From Granulicella sp. (lineage in GTDB: Bacteria > Acidobacteriota > Terriglobia > Terriglobales > Acidobacteriaceae): 53,697 nucleotides of DNA. The stretch lies in the NCBI GenBank assembly GCA_027452215.1, contig DAIDGQ010000029.1, positions 1-53,697 of the forward strand. Direction: 5' to 3'. Numbering within the stretch: position 1 is the stretch's first letter; each line of letters begins with the position of its first letter. Positions 35,397-47,080 of the stretch are shown piece after piece. Below the pieces are notes generated by a model. It worked only from the letters and a program-made list of their open reading frames with translations. It searched no databases and had not been told where the DNA came from. The position numbers and the translations under genes were made by a program.

Positions 35397-38300
35397 ATGA
35401 GTTTTGATGGAAGCGCCCTCAGCTGGCTCAAGAGAAGTGGCTATTTAGTGCTTGCGTGCCTATGCCTGCTCATGGTCACGACAAATTACGCGGCAGCACA
35501 GGTCGATGAAGGATCGATCAACGGAACGATTACGGATGCGACGGGCGCGGTTGTGCCCAATGCGTCGGTGACACTTTTGAATACGGACGTAGGTCTGAGC
35601 CTGAAGGGCACAGCGGACAGCAAGGGTGCCTACACGTTCTCGCCGGTGAGGATCGGCCACTACTCGATCTCGGTGACGGCACCTGGTTTTGCCAAGACGA
35701 CGCAGCAGAATGTGACGGTGAACGTATCGCAGAATCTGCAAGTAAACGTACAGCTGAAGCTGGGCGCGGCGACGGAGACGGTGGATGTAACGACGGCACC
35801 GCCACTGTTGCAGACCGCGGATGCGTCGGTAGGGCAGGTGGTGACGGAGAAGAGCGTCAATGATCTCCCTCTGAATGGCAGAAACTTTACGTTTTTGGCG
35901 CAGCTCGGTGCGGGTACACAGACACCGCAGGCGGATACCCGCGGTAATGCTGCGTCTGGTGCGTTTTCGGCAAACGGATTGCGTCCCGCGCAGAACAATT
36001 ACCTGCTGGATGGAATTGACAACAACTCGAATGCGGTTGACTTCCTGAATGGCACGAACTTTATTGTTCTTCCTCCGGTGGATGCTATCTCGGAGTTCAA
36101 AGTGCAGACGGCGGACTTCAGCGCAGAGCTCGGTCGCTCGGCTGGCGCGGTAATGAACGCAACGATCAAATCCGGTACCAACCACATACATGGCGCGGTT
36201 TGGGAGTTCTTCCGGAACGACAAGCTCGACGCGGCGGACTGGTTTGAAGACAACGCTGGAATCAAAAAGGGAGCGCTGCGTCAGAATCAGTTTGGCGGTT
36301 CAATCGGCGGCCCGATCATTCGGGACAAGGTTTTCTTCTTCGGCGACTATGAGGGCTTACGGCGTGTCCAGGGCACGGTAGAAACAGGTACCGTCCCAAC
36401 GATGGCTGAGGTCAACAGCGGATTTACGAATCTATCGGACTTGGTTTCAACCCAGACGAGCTCTGCTCCACAGGTGGACGATCTGGGCCGGTCGATCCCG
36501 CTGGGCACGGTCGTGGATCCCGCAACGACGCGTGCTGTCACCCAGGGGCAGCTGGATCCAACATCCGGTCTTGTTGCAACAGCAACCGGCTATGTTCGTG
36601 ATCCGTTTGGTACCTGCTCCCCGAACACGACAAACTTCACTCTCGCAGGCTGCAATTTGAATCAGCTACCGGCGAATCGGTTGGATCCTGTGGCGCTCAA
36701 GTTGTTGAGCCTATATCCAAAGCCCACGAGCAGCTCGTTCACATCGAACTTCGCATCGAGCCCCAATCTGTATGAGCACCGGAATGCGTTCGATGTCCGT
36801 TTGGATGTAAATCCATCAGACAAAGACCAGGTGTTTGGACGCTTCAGCTACGTGGATGATCCTCAGTTCATTCCGGCTATCTTCGGAGGCATTGCAGATG
36901 GCGGCGCGTTCCAGCAGGGACTTCAGGGCGCTCTTTCGTCGCAGTCAGTAGTCGGATACACGCACATTTTCACACCACAGACGATCAACGTATTTCACGT
37001 CGGGTTCAACCATCTGCATACGACCCGCTACGGTCCGGAAGGTACGGTGAATGGAATTCCGGCGCAGTTCGGAATCCAGGGCATTCCGCAGTTTCCTGAG
37101 AACGGTGGACTTCCGTCCATCGGGATCGGCGGGCTGGCGACACTGGGCAGCAATGCCTTCCTGCCTTCCGATGAAATCAGTCAGACTTTGCAGATCACGG
37201 ACGACTTTACCAAGGTGTGGCGCGCGCATAGCTTCAAGGCGGGCATTGAATCACAGCACGTAAAGTTTTCGACCCTGCAGCCCGGCTTTTCACGCGGTAA
37301 CTTCGACTTCAACGGTACGTACACGGACATTCCTCAGTTGAACAATGGTGGAACTGGCCGCGCACAATTCCTGCTTACTCCTGAAGCGGCGACGGTCGCG
37401 AACGGCGTGAATTACTCGGGCGGTTCGGACTCGATCAACGCATCCAACGTCAATAAGACCTATGACGCACGGCAGTATCTCGCTTTGTATCTGCAGGATG
37501 ATTGGAAGGTCAATGCAAAGTTGACGCTCAATCTGGGTGTTCGTTGGGACTACTTTAGCCCGATCAACGAGACCAACGGAGGCCAGGCTAACTTTATTCA
37601 GAGTGGCCCTCCGAATGGAACGCCGACGTTCCTGATCCCCGCTTCCGGAAAGGATAATCGTTCCCTCTCGACCAGCTTCACGACGCTGCTGGCGAAGGAT
37701 GGAATCGCTCTGGAATCGACGGACAAGTATGGTCAAGGCCTGGTGCAGACGCAGAAGACCAACTTTGCACCGCGTGTTGGGTTCGCATACCAGATCAGTC
37801 CGAAGTTGGTGATGCGCGGCGGCTTTGGTTTGTTCTACAACGCATTTGAAAACCAGGGGTATGGTCCGAACATTGGTGAGAACTATCCCTTCGTGTTCAA
37901 CTTCAGCTACTCTCCGCAGACGGCTGGCAAGAATGCCGGGCTGCAAGCGGTATCGCCGATCAGCTATAACACACCCTGGGCCAACTGCTCGACGGCTGGG
38001 CCGGGTAATACCGCAACCATCGGGTCGGGTCTCTCCTGCGTGCAGTTCTCGCCTACCAGTGTGAACGCGCAAGGACTAGGACTGCAGGGACTCCAGTTCA
38101 ATTACATTACGCCGAGGACGTTGAGTTCGAATCTGACGTTCCAGTATTCTCTAACGCATAACTTGTCGCTACAGGCAGCGTATGTATTTACGCAAGCGAA
38201 GAACTTGCAGGCGGGCATTGGTCAAAACAATGTAAGCGCGCTTTTGCCTCAAGGTACGAATACAACGGATCAGACTGTCGTAGGCGCTGTTCCATTCCCT

Positions 38301-39191
38301 GATTTCGCGGCTGGCTCGAGTTTTCAGGCAACGGTTGGACAGAGTGACTACAACGGTCTGCAGGTCAAACTCGAACAGCAATATTCGAATGGGCTGTCGT
38401 TCCTGTTCGCGTACACCTACTCCAAGACGCTGTCAGACTCAGGTGATTTGTTGAATGGCGGCAGTTTGGGAGGGTTCCGTGCACCGTCGGTTCCTGGACT
38501 GGGTCCGCTGTTCGATTGGGGTCTTGCAGACTTCGATATCAGACAGGTAGTGCATTTCAGCGGTGGCTATGATTTGCCGATCGGTACGAACAAGTACTTC
38601 CTGAGCACCGCAAGCAAGCCGCTAAATGCTGTTGTGGGAGGATGGGCGGTCAACTGGATTGCCACGCTTCAGGGTGGCCAACCGATTACTCTAACTTGTC
38701 CAACGGCGACTACTGCGGGAACCGGTTGCTTTGATGTGAAAGTTGCAGGCCAGAGTCAGGATCTCGGACTGCATACGGACTCGCAAGGCAAGCTGAACTG
38801 GTTTGGGAATCCGAAGGCGTTCCAACAGCCATGCCAGCTTGGGCCGAGCGGACCTCTTACGAACTCGCCTGCTGGTTGCATACCCCTGACGGGCAGCGCG
38901 GTTCTGGGAGGTAAGCCGGCGACCACAACAGGTCCTGGATTCCATCGTCTGGACTTCTCGTTGTTCAAGAATATCCCGATCAACCAGCGGTTCTCGATGC
39001 AGTTCCGGACGGAGTTCTTCAACATCCTCAACCACCCGAACTTCAATGCACCGAACTTCGGTGGCAACGGTGTTGTCGCCGTCGCGAACTCCGGCAACTT
39101 CACCAGTCCGAACTTCGGTGAGATTGGATCTACGCGTGATGCTCCCTATGATCCGCGGCAGATTCAGTTTGCTCTGAAGCTCTATTACTAA
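35397..39191 (+). CDS. TonB-dependent receptor TBDR2 (Oar-like, carboxypeptidase-regulatory domain)
   Basis: Outer-membrane receptor of 1264 residues. Signal peptide (about 15-35, ends YAAAQ). Carboxypeptidase-regulatory-like domain (GSINGTITDATGAVVPNASVTLLNT), plug (TADASVGQVV, KSVNDLPLNGRNF, LLDGIDNNSN) and a barrel of about 1000 residues ending in a terminal aromatic (ALKLYY). The plug motif LPLNGRNF is the classic acidobacterial form; TBDR1 has the divergent LPLSIATG instead, so the two are distant paralogues and probably take different ligands. ATG 35397 follows GGAGGATACTCGA. Terminator follows at 39205. Codon use is mixed, unlike the G-ending use of TBDR1. Confidence 0.93.
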   Translation: MSFDGSALSWLKRSGYLVLACLCLLMVTTNYAAAQVDEGSINGTITDATGAVVPNASVTLLNTDVGLSLKGTADSKGAYTFSPVRIGHYSISVTAPGFAKTTQQNVTVNVSQNLQVNVQLKLGAATETVDVTTAPPLLQTADASVGQVVTEKSVNDLPLNGRNFTFLAQLGAGTQTPQADTRGNAASGAFSANGLRPAQNNYLLDGIDNNSNAVDFLNGTNFIVLPPVDAISEFKVQTADFSAELGRSAGAVMNATIKSGTNHIHGAVWEFFRNDKLDAADWFEDNAGIKKGALRQNQFGGSIGGPIIRDKVFFFGDYEGLRRVQGTVETGTVPTMAEVNSGFTNLSDLVSTQTSSAPQVDDLGRSIPLGTVVDPATTRAVTQGQLDPTSGLVATATGYVRDPFGTCSPNTTNFTLAGCNLNQLPANRLDPVALKLLSLYPKPTSSSFTSNFASSPNLYEHRNAFDVRLDVNPSDKDQVFGRFSYVDDPQFIPAIFGGIADGGAFQQGLQGALSSQSVVGYTHIFTPQTINVFHVGFNHLHTTRYGPEGTVNGIPAQFGIQGIPQFPENGGLPSIGIGGLATLGSNAFLPSDEISQTLQITDDFTKVWRAHSFKAGIESQHVKFSTLQPGFSRGNFDFNGTYTDIPQLNNGGTGRAQFLLTPEAATVANGVNYSGGSDSINASNVNKTYDARQYLALYLQDDWKVNAKLTLNLGVRWDYFSPINETNGGQANFIQSGPPNGTPTFLIPASGKDNRSLSTSFTTLLAKDGIALESTDKYGQGLVQTQKTNFAPRVGFAYQISPKLVMRGGFGLFYNAFENQGYGPNIGENYPFVFNFSYSPQTAGKNAGLQAVSPISYNTPWANCSTAGPGNTATIGSGLSCVQFSPTSVNAQGLGLQGLQFNYITPRTLSSNLTFQYSLTHNLSLQAAYVFTQAKNLQAGIGQNNVSALLPQGTNTTDQTVVGAVPFPDFAAGSSFQATVGQSDYNGLQVKLEQQYSNGLSFLFAYTYSKTLSDSGDLLNGGSLGGFRAPSVPGLGPLFDWGLADFDIRQVVHFSGGYDLPIGTNKYFLSTASKPLNAVVGGWAVNWIATLQGGQPITLTCPTATTAGTGCFDVKVAGQSQDLGLHTDSQGKLNWFGNPKAFQQPCQLGPSGPLTNSPAGCIPLTGSAVLGGKPATTTGPGFHRLDFSLFKNIPINQRFSMQFRTEFFNILNHPNFNAPNFGGNGVVAVANSGNFTSPNFGEIGSTRDAPYDPRQIQFALKLYY

Positions 39192-39204
39192 CGCAGGATG
39201 AGAA

Positions 39205-39255
39205 GCCCCGGAAAGGCACTGCAACAAGGTGCCTTTCCGGGGTTTATCTTTTTAT
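39205..39255 (+). terminator. Rho-independent terminator after TBDR2
   Basis: Perfect 14-bp stem (ccccggaaaggcac at 39205-39218, complement at 39228-39241), 9-nt loop, then TTTATCTTTTTAT. It follows the TBDR2 stop by 13 bp. Confidence 0.92.
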
Positions 39256-39301
39256 AGAGCCGTTGGTTTCCAAGGACAGCTGGCTCGCGTGGTGATGACG
39301 G

Positions 39302-40726
39302 ATGTGGATTGTCGGCAGGAAGATCGGGTATCGGGCTGTGGCTGCTTTGCTGGTGTTGGAGTGTGCGAGAGTCGCGGCAGGGCAGGAGAGCTTACAGCAG
39401 AAGCAGAACCGACAGTTTCAATCGGCGGTGGCGCAGTACGACGCGGGGCAGTATGCAGAGGCTGCTGCTCAGCTGGAGGAGTTGGTGCCGCAGGTGCCGA
39501 ATAATTTCGAAGCACAGGAGCTTCTGGGGTTGGTGGATGCTGCTATGTCGGAAGATGCGAGGGCGGTGGAACATCTTGAAGCTGCGGTGCGGCTGCAGCC
39601 GGACTCTGCGGCCGCGAGAACGAATCTTGCGGCAAGTCTAAACCGGTTAGGCCGCGCAGAATTGGCAGGGGAGCAATTTAGAAAGGCTCTTGCGCTGACC
39701 CCGAAAGCGTATGGGACGAATCATAACCTGGGCGAGTTTTATATCCAGGCGGGAAAGATGGCGGAGGGTCGCGCGCTGCTCGAGCGAGCGTACCAGATCA
39801 ATCCGGGCGCCTATGACAATGGTTATGATCTGGCGATGGCGGATATGCTGACGGGGCAGCTTGTGCGCGCGCGGGCCGTCATCGAGAGCCTGCTGAAAAA
39901 GAAAAATACGGGAGAGTTGCATAACCTGCTGGCCCAGGTCGACGAGAAGGACGGCAAGTTTGTTGCGGCCGCAAATGAGTATGAGATTGCCGCCCACATA
40001 GATCCCACGGAGGACAATTTATTCGATTGGGGAGGGGAGTTGCTGCTGCACCGGACGTATGAGCCGGCGATCGATGTGTTTCGAGCCGCGTCGCAGCGGT
40101 TTCCTAATTCTCCTCGCTTGCTGATTGGACTGGGCATGGCGCAGTATGCGCGAGGGTTGTATGAGGATGCGATCAAGGCGTTGCTGAAAGCTGCGGATCT
40201 GGATCCGACGGAACCTCGATGCTACTTGTTTCTGAGCAAAGCGTACGATAGCTCGCCGAGCCAGGCGGACGATGTCATCCAGAGGTTTCAGCGCTATGCG
40301 CAGCTGGAGCCGAACAATGCGCGGGCGCAGTATTATTACGCGATGAGTTTGTGGAAGGGAAAACGGGCGGATGGTTCGGGGCTCGATGTGCACGAGGTCG
40401 AGTCGCTGCTACAAAAGTCGATTGCGTTGGATGGAAAGGCTCCCGACGCCTACGTGCAACTGGGCAATTTATATGCTGATCAACATCAGTATGAGAAGTC
40501 GGTTCCAGAGTATGTCCAAGCGCTCGAGCTGAATCCCAATTTGCCTGATGCTCATTATCGATTGGGAACGGATTATGTCCACATGGGACAAAAGGACCGC
40601 GCACAGAGTGAGTTCGCCGTTTATCAAAAACTCAGGGCGGAGCACCTAGCCGAAGTCGACAAAGAGAGGGCGGAGGTTCAGCAGTTCCTCTATTCTTCGA
40701 AGGCTGCTCCGGACGCTAAGCCTTGA
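39302..40726 (+). CDS. Secreted TPR-repeat protein (paralogue of 24914-26593)
   Basis: Protein of 474 residues with a signal peptide (about 8-28, YRAVAALLVLECARVAAGQ) and about ten TPR units (for example VAQYDAGQYAEAAAQLEEL, NHNLGEFYIQAGKMAEGR, DWGGELLLHRTYEPAIDVF, YVQLGNLYADQHQYEKSV). It aligns by eye with the TPR half of the 24914-26593 protein over most of its length (LGEFY, VDEK, ELLLHR, ADLDPTEP/SDLDPADR), so the two are paralogues, this one without the carboxypeptidase-regulatory domain. It begins 60 bp past the TBDR2 terminator and is followed at 47 bp by the Tat-exported hydrolase-like gene, probably as one unit. Confidence 0.85.
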   Translation: MWIVGRKIGYRAVAALLVLECARVAAGQESLQQKQNRQFQSAVAQYDAGQYAEAAAQLEELVPQVPNNFEAQELLGLVDAAMSEDARAVEHLEAAVRLQPDSAAARTNLAASLNRLGRAELAGEQFRKALALTPKAYGTNHNLGEFYIQAGKMAEGRALLERAYQINPGAYDNGYDLAMADMLTGQLVRARAVIESLLKKKNTGELHNLLAQVDEKDGKFVAAANEYEIAAHIDPTEDNLFDWGGELLLHRTYEPAIDVFRAASQRFPNSPRLLIGLGMAQYARGLYEDAIKALLKAADLDPTEPRCYLFLSKAYDSSPSQADDVIQRFQRYAQLEPNNARAQYYYAMSLWKGKRADGSGLDVHEVESLLQKSIALDGKAPDAYVQLGNLYADQHQYEKSVPEYVQALELNPNLPDAHYRLGTDYVHMGQKDRAQSEFAVYQKLRAEHLAEVDKERAEVQQFLYSSKAAPDAKP

Positions 40727-40773
40727 TAGCTGATAGCGACAAAGTATGAAGTACAGAAGTGGAAGGGAAGTAG

Positions 40774-41928
40774 ATGGGAGATATTAGTCCTCGGGAGATT
40801 GCATGGCGTCTGGGCCGCACACGGCGTGAGTTTTTGCGTGATGCAGCCGGGATGGCCCTGGGGACGGCGTTTATGGGGGCAAGTCCGCTGGTTCGAGCGG
40901 CGACTGCTAAGAAGAAGCGGAAGGTCATCGTCATTACGTTCGGTGGAGGAGCACGGGATCAGGAGACCTTTGCGCCTGAGGGCCAGATCAATATTCCTCA
41001 TATGCTGGGCGAATTGATTCCGCAATCGAGCTTCTTTACGCAGGTTACAAACAATGGGATTCTTGGGCACTATGTGGCAACGGCGAGTCTTGCGACGGGC
41101 GTATATGAGACGCTGAATAACTTTTCCGCGGTACCGCCTGACCATCCTACGATTTTCGAATATTTTCGCAAAGACCTGGGCCGACCGGTTTCGGATGCAT
41201 GGGTGGTTGCTCCCAGCAATGGATTTAATCGGATAGGGGAGAGCGATAGCCGTTCGTATGGGCCTGGCTTTGGAGCAAGGGTGATCTTGCCGAAGCATCT
41301 TTTGAGTGCGGCATCCACGGGCTCGAAGGTAGATTACGGGCACTTGCTTCACGACAACTATGAGACGCCGCTGTATGCTCCGGAGATTGCAGGCGGAGAG
41401 TTTGAGTTGCAGCAACTGGAGAAGATACTGAAGCTTTCCGTAGATGATTTCACGTCGCATGCGAGGACGCTGTCTAGTCCAGATGAGCTGTCGGTATTCA
41501 TTGCTCGGCGACTGATGAAGGAAGAGTCCCCTAGTCTGTTATGGATCACGATGCACGATATCGATGTGGCGCATTCGGGCGCTTTTTCGCTCTATGTGGA
41601 CGCGATTCGGCGCACGGATCGGCTGTGTGCGGAGTTATGGAAGGCGGTGCAGGACGAGCCGGAGTATGCAGGAAATACGACGCTGCTGATCCTACCTGAT
41701 TTTGGACGCGATGCCGATCAGGACTCGGGCGGAAATGGGTTTCAACATCATCGGACGGGGGATCCTGCATCGCGTACGACGTGGATGATGGCGATGGGCG
41801 CTGGGGTTCGGCAGGGCGTGGTGTACGACAACCCTGTCCAGTCGATTGACCTGGTGCCCAGCATCGGGGGCATGCTGGGATTTTCCGCATCGCAGTCGCA
41901 AGGCAAGCCGATCAGGGAGCTTCTGTAA
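40774..41928 (+). CDS. Tat-exported alkaline-phosphatase-superfamily-like protein
   Basis: Protein of 384 residues. Twin-arginine signal (TRREFLRDAAGMALG) followed by an alanine-rich export segment to about residue 43. The core begins KKRKVIVITFGGGARDQETF with an early Asp as in metal-binding phosphatase/sulfatase folds, and has VDAIRRTDRLCAELWKAV and then LLILPDFGRDADQ and GFQHHRTGDPASRTTWMMAMGAGV, which is the usual C-terminal layout of this superfamily (metal ligands, then DLVPSIGGMLGF). Whether it acts on phosphate or sulfate esters, or is inactive, cannot be told. It could instead belong to the related DUF1501 group. It lies between the TPR gene and an unknown gene 4 bp downstream. Confidence 0.6.
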   Translation: MGDISPREIAWRLGRTRREFLRDAAGMALGTAFMGASPLVRAATAKKKRKVIVITFGGGARDQETFAPEGQINIPHMLGELIPQSSFFTQVTNNGILGHYVATASLATGVYETLNNFSAVPPDHPTIFEYFRKDLGRPVSDAWVVAPSNGFNRIGESDSRSYGPGFGARVILPKHLLSAASTGSKVDYGHLLHDNYETPLYAPEIAGGEFELQQLEKILKLSVDDFTSHARTLSSPDELSVFIARRLMKEESPSLLWITMHDIDVAHSGAFSLYVDAIRRTDRLCAELWKAVQDEPEYAGNTTLLILPDFGRDADQDSGGNGFQHHRTGDPASRTTWMMAMGAGVRQGVVYDNPVQSIDLVPSIGGMLGFSASQSQGKPIRELL

Positions 41929-41932
41929 TCTC

Positions 41933-43141
41933 ATGCAGCCACATGATCTCCAAGCCGAACAGTTTGCAGCCTATCCACCGCTGGCAAGGAAGCTGGCGAT
42001 AGCGAATGTGAAGGCGTTTCAGCAGCTACCTCTGAGCTTTCTACCAGGACTGCTACGGCAGGTGATTGAATACGACTATAAATTTCCGGCGGAGCAAGCA
42101 GCGATTGATCAAGAGCTTTCACATCTGAGTTCGCTGTCGCCGACGCAGATCGCTGAGTGGTTTCATGGGTTCAGTCAGCTGTCGCTGTCGTCAAAGCTGG
42201 AGCACCTTGACTGGGTGAACAGGCCGGCGCAGTTTGTGGAACAAGAGTCAGCATATCTGTGGACTACTCATCAACTGGACGCATTCAGCCAGGCGGCTAC
42301 GGCTTATGGGGATCGCCTGCAGGCTGCGATTCCAACGGCTGCTCTGCCGGTTCGCAGGCTGGGAATCGCAGTAATTGGACAAGGTGTTGCGACGTATGAT
42401 GCTCCACTGTTTCGCAATCTGCGAGCGCATGGCACGTACTTTAATCAAGTCAAAGGGGAGGATGGCTTCGAGCAACTCCTTGACGGAGTCGAAGCGCGCG
42501 CGAAGTCGTATCCGACTCCGTATGGCCACTGGTATGTGGATGGGGGAAAGGCGGCCAGACAGAGTGCGGGCCTCACTACGGTGTCGTATGAGGCGTTGCA
42601 ACCTGTGCGCGACAGCTTGTTGAAGTATATGCAGACAGAGATTGCGCGGCCTGGGATGGGGCCTGAGGAGTTGCGCACGGATCTGGCGCGACTATTGCCG
42701 GCTGACCTCGGAATGAAGGGGGACGCGGATGCTGCGCTCGATCGCTTTCAGGTGAAGCTGTTCACGGAGGGTTCCGGGACACAGATCTTCAGCACGACGT
42801 TTGCGCAATGGACAACGCGGGAGGCGCTGCGTAGAGCGCAGCCGCTGACGCTGCTGGCTCGATATGCTCCTCGACAACGGCAGAGGCCGATGAATGAGCT
42901 GCTGTCCAATACGAATGCGAATCCGGAGTTAGATCCCTTGGGTTCACTGGTCGACGCGGACATGGGCGCCTACTATCACTGGATCAATCAGCAGCGGCTT
43001 CCGGGAGCAGAACATTCATCGTTTCTTGTATGGTTCGAAGGTCATGGCGATGCCCTGGTGATTGCTCCATCATTGCCACGTGGGGTGACGTCAGACTCTG
43101 CGATGAATATAAAGGGGCTGCTGTCGTTGGCTACAAGCTGA
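41933..43141 (+). CDS. Protein of unknown function, tightly coupled to the preceding hydrolase-like gene
   Basis: Protein of 402 residues from ATG 41933, 4 bp after the previous stop codon. I do not recognise the family. No signal peptide, no clear transmembrane helix, and mixed alpha/beta composition. Visible landmarks are a helical N-terminal third rich in Leu/Gln (FQQLPLSFLPGLLRQVIEY, LSSLSPTQIAEWFHGFSQL), a central VRRLGIAVIGQGVATYDAPLFRNLRAHG that looks like a Rossmann-type strand-turn, and a C-terminal FLVWFEGHGDALVIAPSLPRG. Since its neighbour is Tat-exported and this protein appears cytoplasmic, it might be a maturation or cofactor-loading partner of that enzyme; this is inference from spacing only. 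Confidence 0.75.
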   Translation: MQPHDLQAEQFAAYPPLARKLAIANVKAFQQLPLSFLPGLLRQVIEYDYKFPAEQAAIDQELSHLSSLSPTQIAEWFHGFSQLSLSSKLEHLDWVNRPAQFVEQESAYLWTTHQLDAFSQAATAYGDRLQAAIPTAALPVRRLGIAVIGQGVATYDAPLFRNLRAHGTYFNQVKGEDGFEQLLDGVEARAKSYPTPYGHWYVDGGKAARQSAGLTTVSYEALQPVRDSLLKYMQTEIARPGMGPEELRTDLARLLPADLGMKGDADAALDRFQVKLFTEGSGTQIFSTTFAQWTTREALRRAQPLTLLARYAPRQRQRPMNELLSNTNANPELDPLGSLVDADMGAYYHWINQQRLPGAEHSSFLVWFEGHGDALVIAPSLPRGVTSDSAMNIKGLLSLATS

Positions 43142-43202
43142 AGTTTATTCGTTGCACTATGACGGGCTTCAATGAAGTCTGGAAAGAGAGACTGCTCGGA
43201 CG

Positions 43203-43943
43203 ATGGCTCATTCTTTGGTGTCCCCTTTCATGGGTGAATTTATGGGGACGATGGTTCTCATCCTGCTTGGCAACGGTGTCGTCGCAGGGGTGTTGTTGAA
43301 GCGCTCGAAGGCGGAGGGAGCAGGATGGCTGACGATCGCAACGGCGTGGGGGATTGCTGTATTTGCGGGGGTGTTCACGTCGACGGCGTGGGGTAGCCCT
43401 GATGCTCATCTGAACCCTGCGATCACGGTTGCCGCGGCAATCATCAGCGGCGATACGCACAAGCTCGTGGTCTATATTCCCGCGCAGATTCTTGGTGCGA
43501 TGGCTGGAGCTGTTCTGGTGTGGGTGATGTATCTTCCGCACTGGGCTCCTACGGACGACGCGGATGCCAAGCTTGGTTGCTTCTGCACCGGGCCGGCGAT
43601 TCGCAAGCCTCTCGCGAATGTGGGAGCAGAGATCATCGGGACGTTTGTTCTCTTCCTTGTGATCTCAGCCATTACCTCGAAGGCAATTGGTGGAGAGCAT
43701 GGCGTTGCGATTGGACTGTCTCCGTTGCTGGTCGGATTTCTGGTGTGGGGGATTGGTATGTCGCTGGGCGGAGTGACCGGCTACGCGATCAACCCGGCGC
43801 GCGATTTTGGACCTCGACTTGTACACACGCTGCTTCCGATTGCGGGGAAGCGCAACTCGGATTGGGGATATGCGTGGGTTCCGATTGTTGGGCCGATTGT
43901 TGGGGCTTCGCTGGCTGCCGTGATGATTCGGATCTTCGGCTAG
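43203..43943 (+). CDS. glpF: Glycerol facilitator (aquaporin family)
   Basis: Inner-membrane channel of 246 residues. Both pore NPA motifs are intact (71-73 in HLNPAITV, 197-199 in INPARDFGPRL). The Asp after the second NPAR (Asp201) is characteristic of glycerol-conducting members rather than pure water channels. Six hydrophobic segments are visible. It admits glycerol, which the adjacent kinase and dehydrogenase then consume. It lies 61 bp after the unknown gene, on the same strand. Its stop overlaps the stop of convergent glpD within a shared CTAG. No strong ribosome binding site was seen (GAAAGAGAG about 12 nt upstream). Confidence 0.93.
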   Translation: MAHSLVSPFMGEFMGTMVLILLGNGVVAGVLLKRSKAEGAGWLTIATAWGIAVFAGVFTSTAWGSPDAHLNPAITVAAAIISGDTHKLVVYIPAQILGAMAGAVLVWVMYLPHWAPTDDADAKLGCFCTGPAIRKPLANVGAEIIGTFVLFLVISAITSKAIGGEHGVAIGLSPLLVGFLVWGIGMSLGGVTGYAINPARDFGPRLVHTLLPIAGKRNSDWGYAWVPIVGPIVGASLAAVMIRIFG

Positions 43944-45510
43944 CTGTTGTAGACGTATCCTGCAGCGAGTTTGCGGAAGGCCACAAGCTGCGATTGCTGC
44001 CACGCTTCGTCGCGGCCTAGTTCAGAGGCAAGGCAAGCTGCCACTGCCGGAGATGCATCGATCGCTGCTCGGGCATCGAGGAAGAGCGCGCGTGTGCGTC
44101 GAGCCAGAACATCCTCGACGGTGCGCGCCATCTCGTAGCGCGCTGCCCATGCGACCTCGGCGAGGCGGTAGGGCAGCCGCGGATGGAGCAGCGCGGCGAG
44201 CCCAGGTGAGCTGGCGGCGAGGGCGTCGAGTGCGGCCTGCTCGCTGCCGTAGACGGCTAACTCGTGTTCTGCGTCGGAGGCAAGGGCAGCGGCTTCGCTC
44301 CAGCCATGGAGGCGCAGCTCCTGGGTCGTGGATGGCCTCTCGGGCAAGCCGGCGGCCTTCGCAGCGATGTTTACGGCGTCCTCGCCCATGCGACGGTAGG
44401 TTGTCCACTTGCCGCCGGTGACGGAGACTAATTTGGATGGGGAGACAAGTACGGTGTGCTCCCGCGAGAGGGCGGCCGTGCTGCTGGTGCCTTGCTTGCG
44501 CACCAGGGGGCGAAGGCCGGACCACAGGCTGAGCACCTCGGAATCCAAGGGCTTGCGGCCGAAGTAGAGCTCGACGTGGTGGCTTAGAAAAGCTGTTTCG
44601 ATCTCCATCGCACGAGGCTCAAGGGAGGCTGATGGAACTCCTTCGTCGGTGGTTCCTACGACGACGGCTCCATGCCAGGGGATCGCGAAGAGCACGCGGC
44701 CATCGGCTGTTTTTGGAACCATCAGCGCATGAGTGCCGGGAAGAAATGATTTGGGCAGCACAAAATGCGAGCCCTGACTTACGGTCAGCATGGGTGGGGC
44801 TTGCGGCTCATCGAGGGCGCGGACTTCGTCGGTAAAGACACCGGTTGCGTTGATGACCACCCTTGCTTGCACCTCAAAGTCAGAGACGGTCTCTTCGTCG
44901 CGCACAGCTACTCCAGAGACGATTCCATTCGTTTTCAGGAGGCGAATCATTTTTGCGTAGTTGATTGCCACGCCGCCGAGCGACTCGAGCGTTTGGGCGA
45001 GGGCGAGGCTGTAGCGAGCGTCGTCGAACTGGCCGTCGAAGTATTCCACTCCTCCAGCGAGCTTGTCGCTCGCGATAGTGGGCAGCATGCTGCGAACGGC
45101 GGCTGCTCCCAACATGCGCGACTTGCCAAAGCTGGACTTGCCGGAGAGGGCGTCATAGGTCTTGAGGCCGATGCCATAAAAGGGTACCTCCCACTGGGCG
45201 TATGCGGGGATCACGAAGGATTGCCGGCGGACGAGGTGTGGTGCATTGCGCAGCATCCGGCCTCGTTCCTTGAGCGCTTCCAGCACGAGAGCGATGTTGC
45301 CTTGCTGGAGGTAGCGAACTCCGCCGTGGGCAAGCTTGGTGCTACGGCTCGAGGTTGCTTTGGCGAAGTCTGCCTGCTCGAGGAGTAGGGTGCGATAGCC
45401 GCGAGAGGCAGCGTCGACGGCCGCGCCGAGGCCTGTGGCTCCTCCGCCGATGATAACGACGTCCCATGGCTGCGTCTCCGTCATTGCCTGGTGCAATGAT
45501 GCATCACGAT

Positions 45511-45514
<4 letters not shown>
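43940..45514 (-). CDS. glpD: Glycerol-3-phosphate dehydrogenase (FAD)
   Basis: Protein of 524 residues, the normal size. It oxidises glycerol-3-phosphate to dihydroxyacetone phosphate at the inner membrane, passing electrons to quinone. FAD-binding motif [24 protein letters not shown] near residue 17, then [21 protein letters not shown], the diagnostic GlpD/GlpA block. Interior [16 protein letters not shown] and [19 protein letters not shown]-terminal domain from about 385. The ATG overlaps the glpK stop (ATGA), giving translational coupling. An alternative start ten codons on (at MTETQPW) is possible but the overlap favours the first. Confidence 0.95.
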
Positions 45515-47004
<1,490 letters not shown>

Positions 47005-47080
47005 ATTCCAGAATTCTTTCTAAGGCCGGACTGCAGGTTCCTCCATTTTACGGGGATAACCCAGCCCTACGATAAATCTC

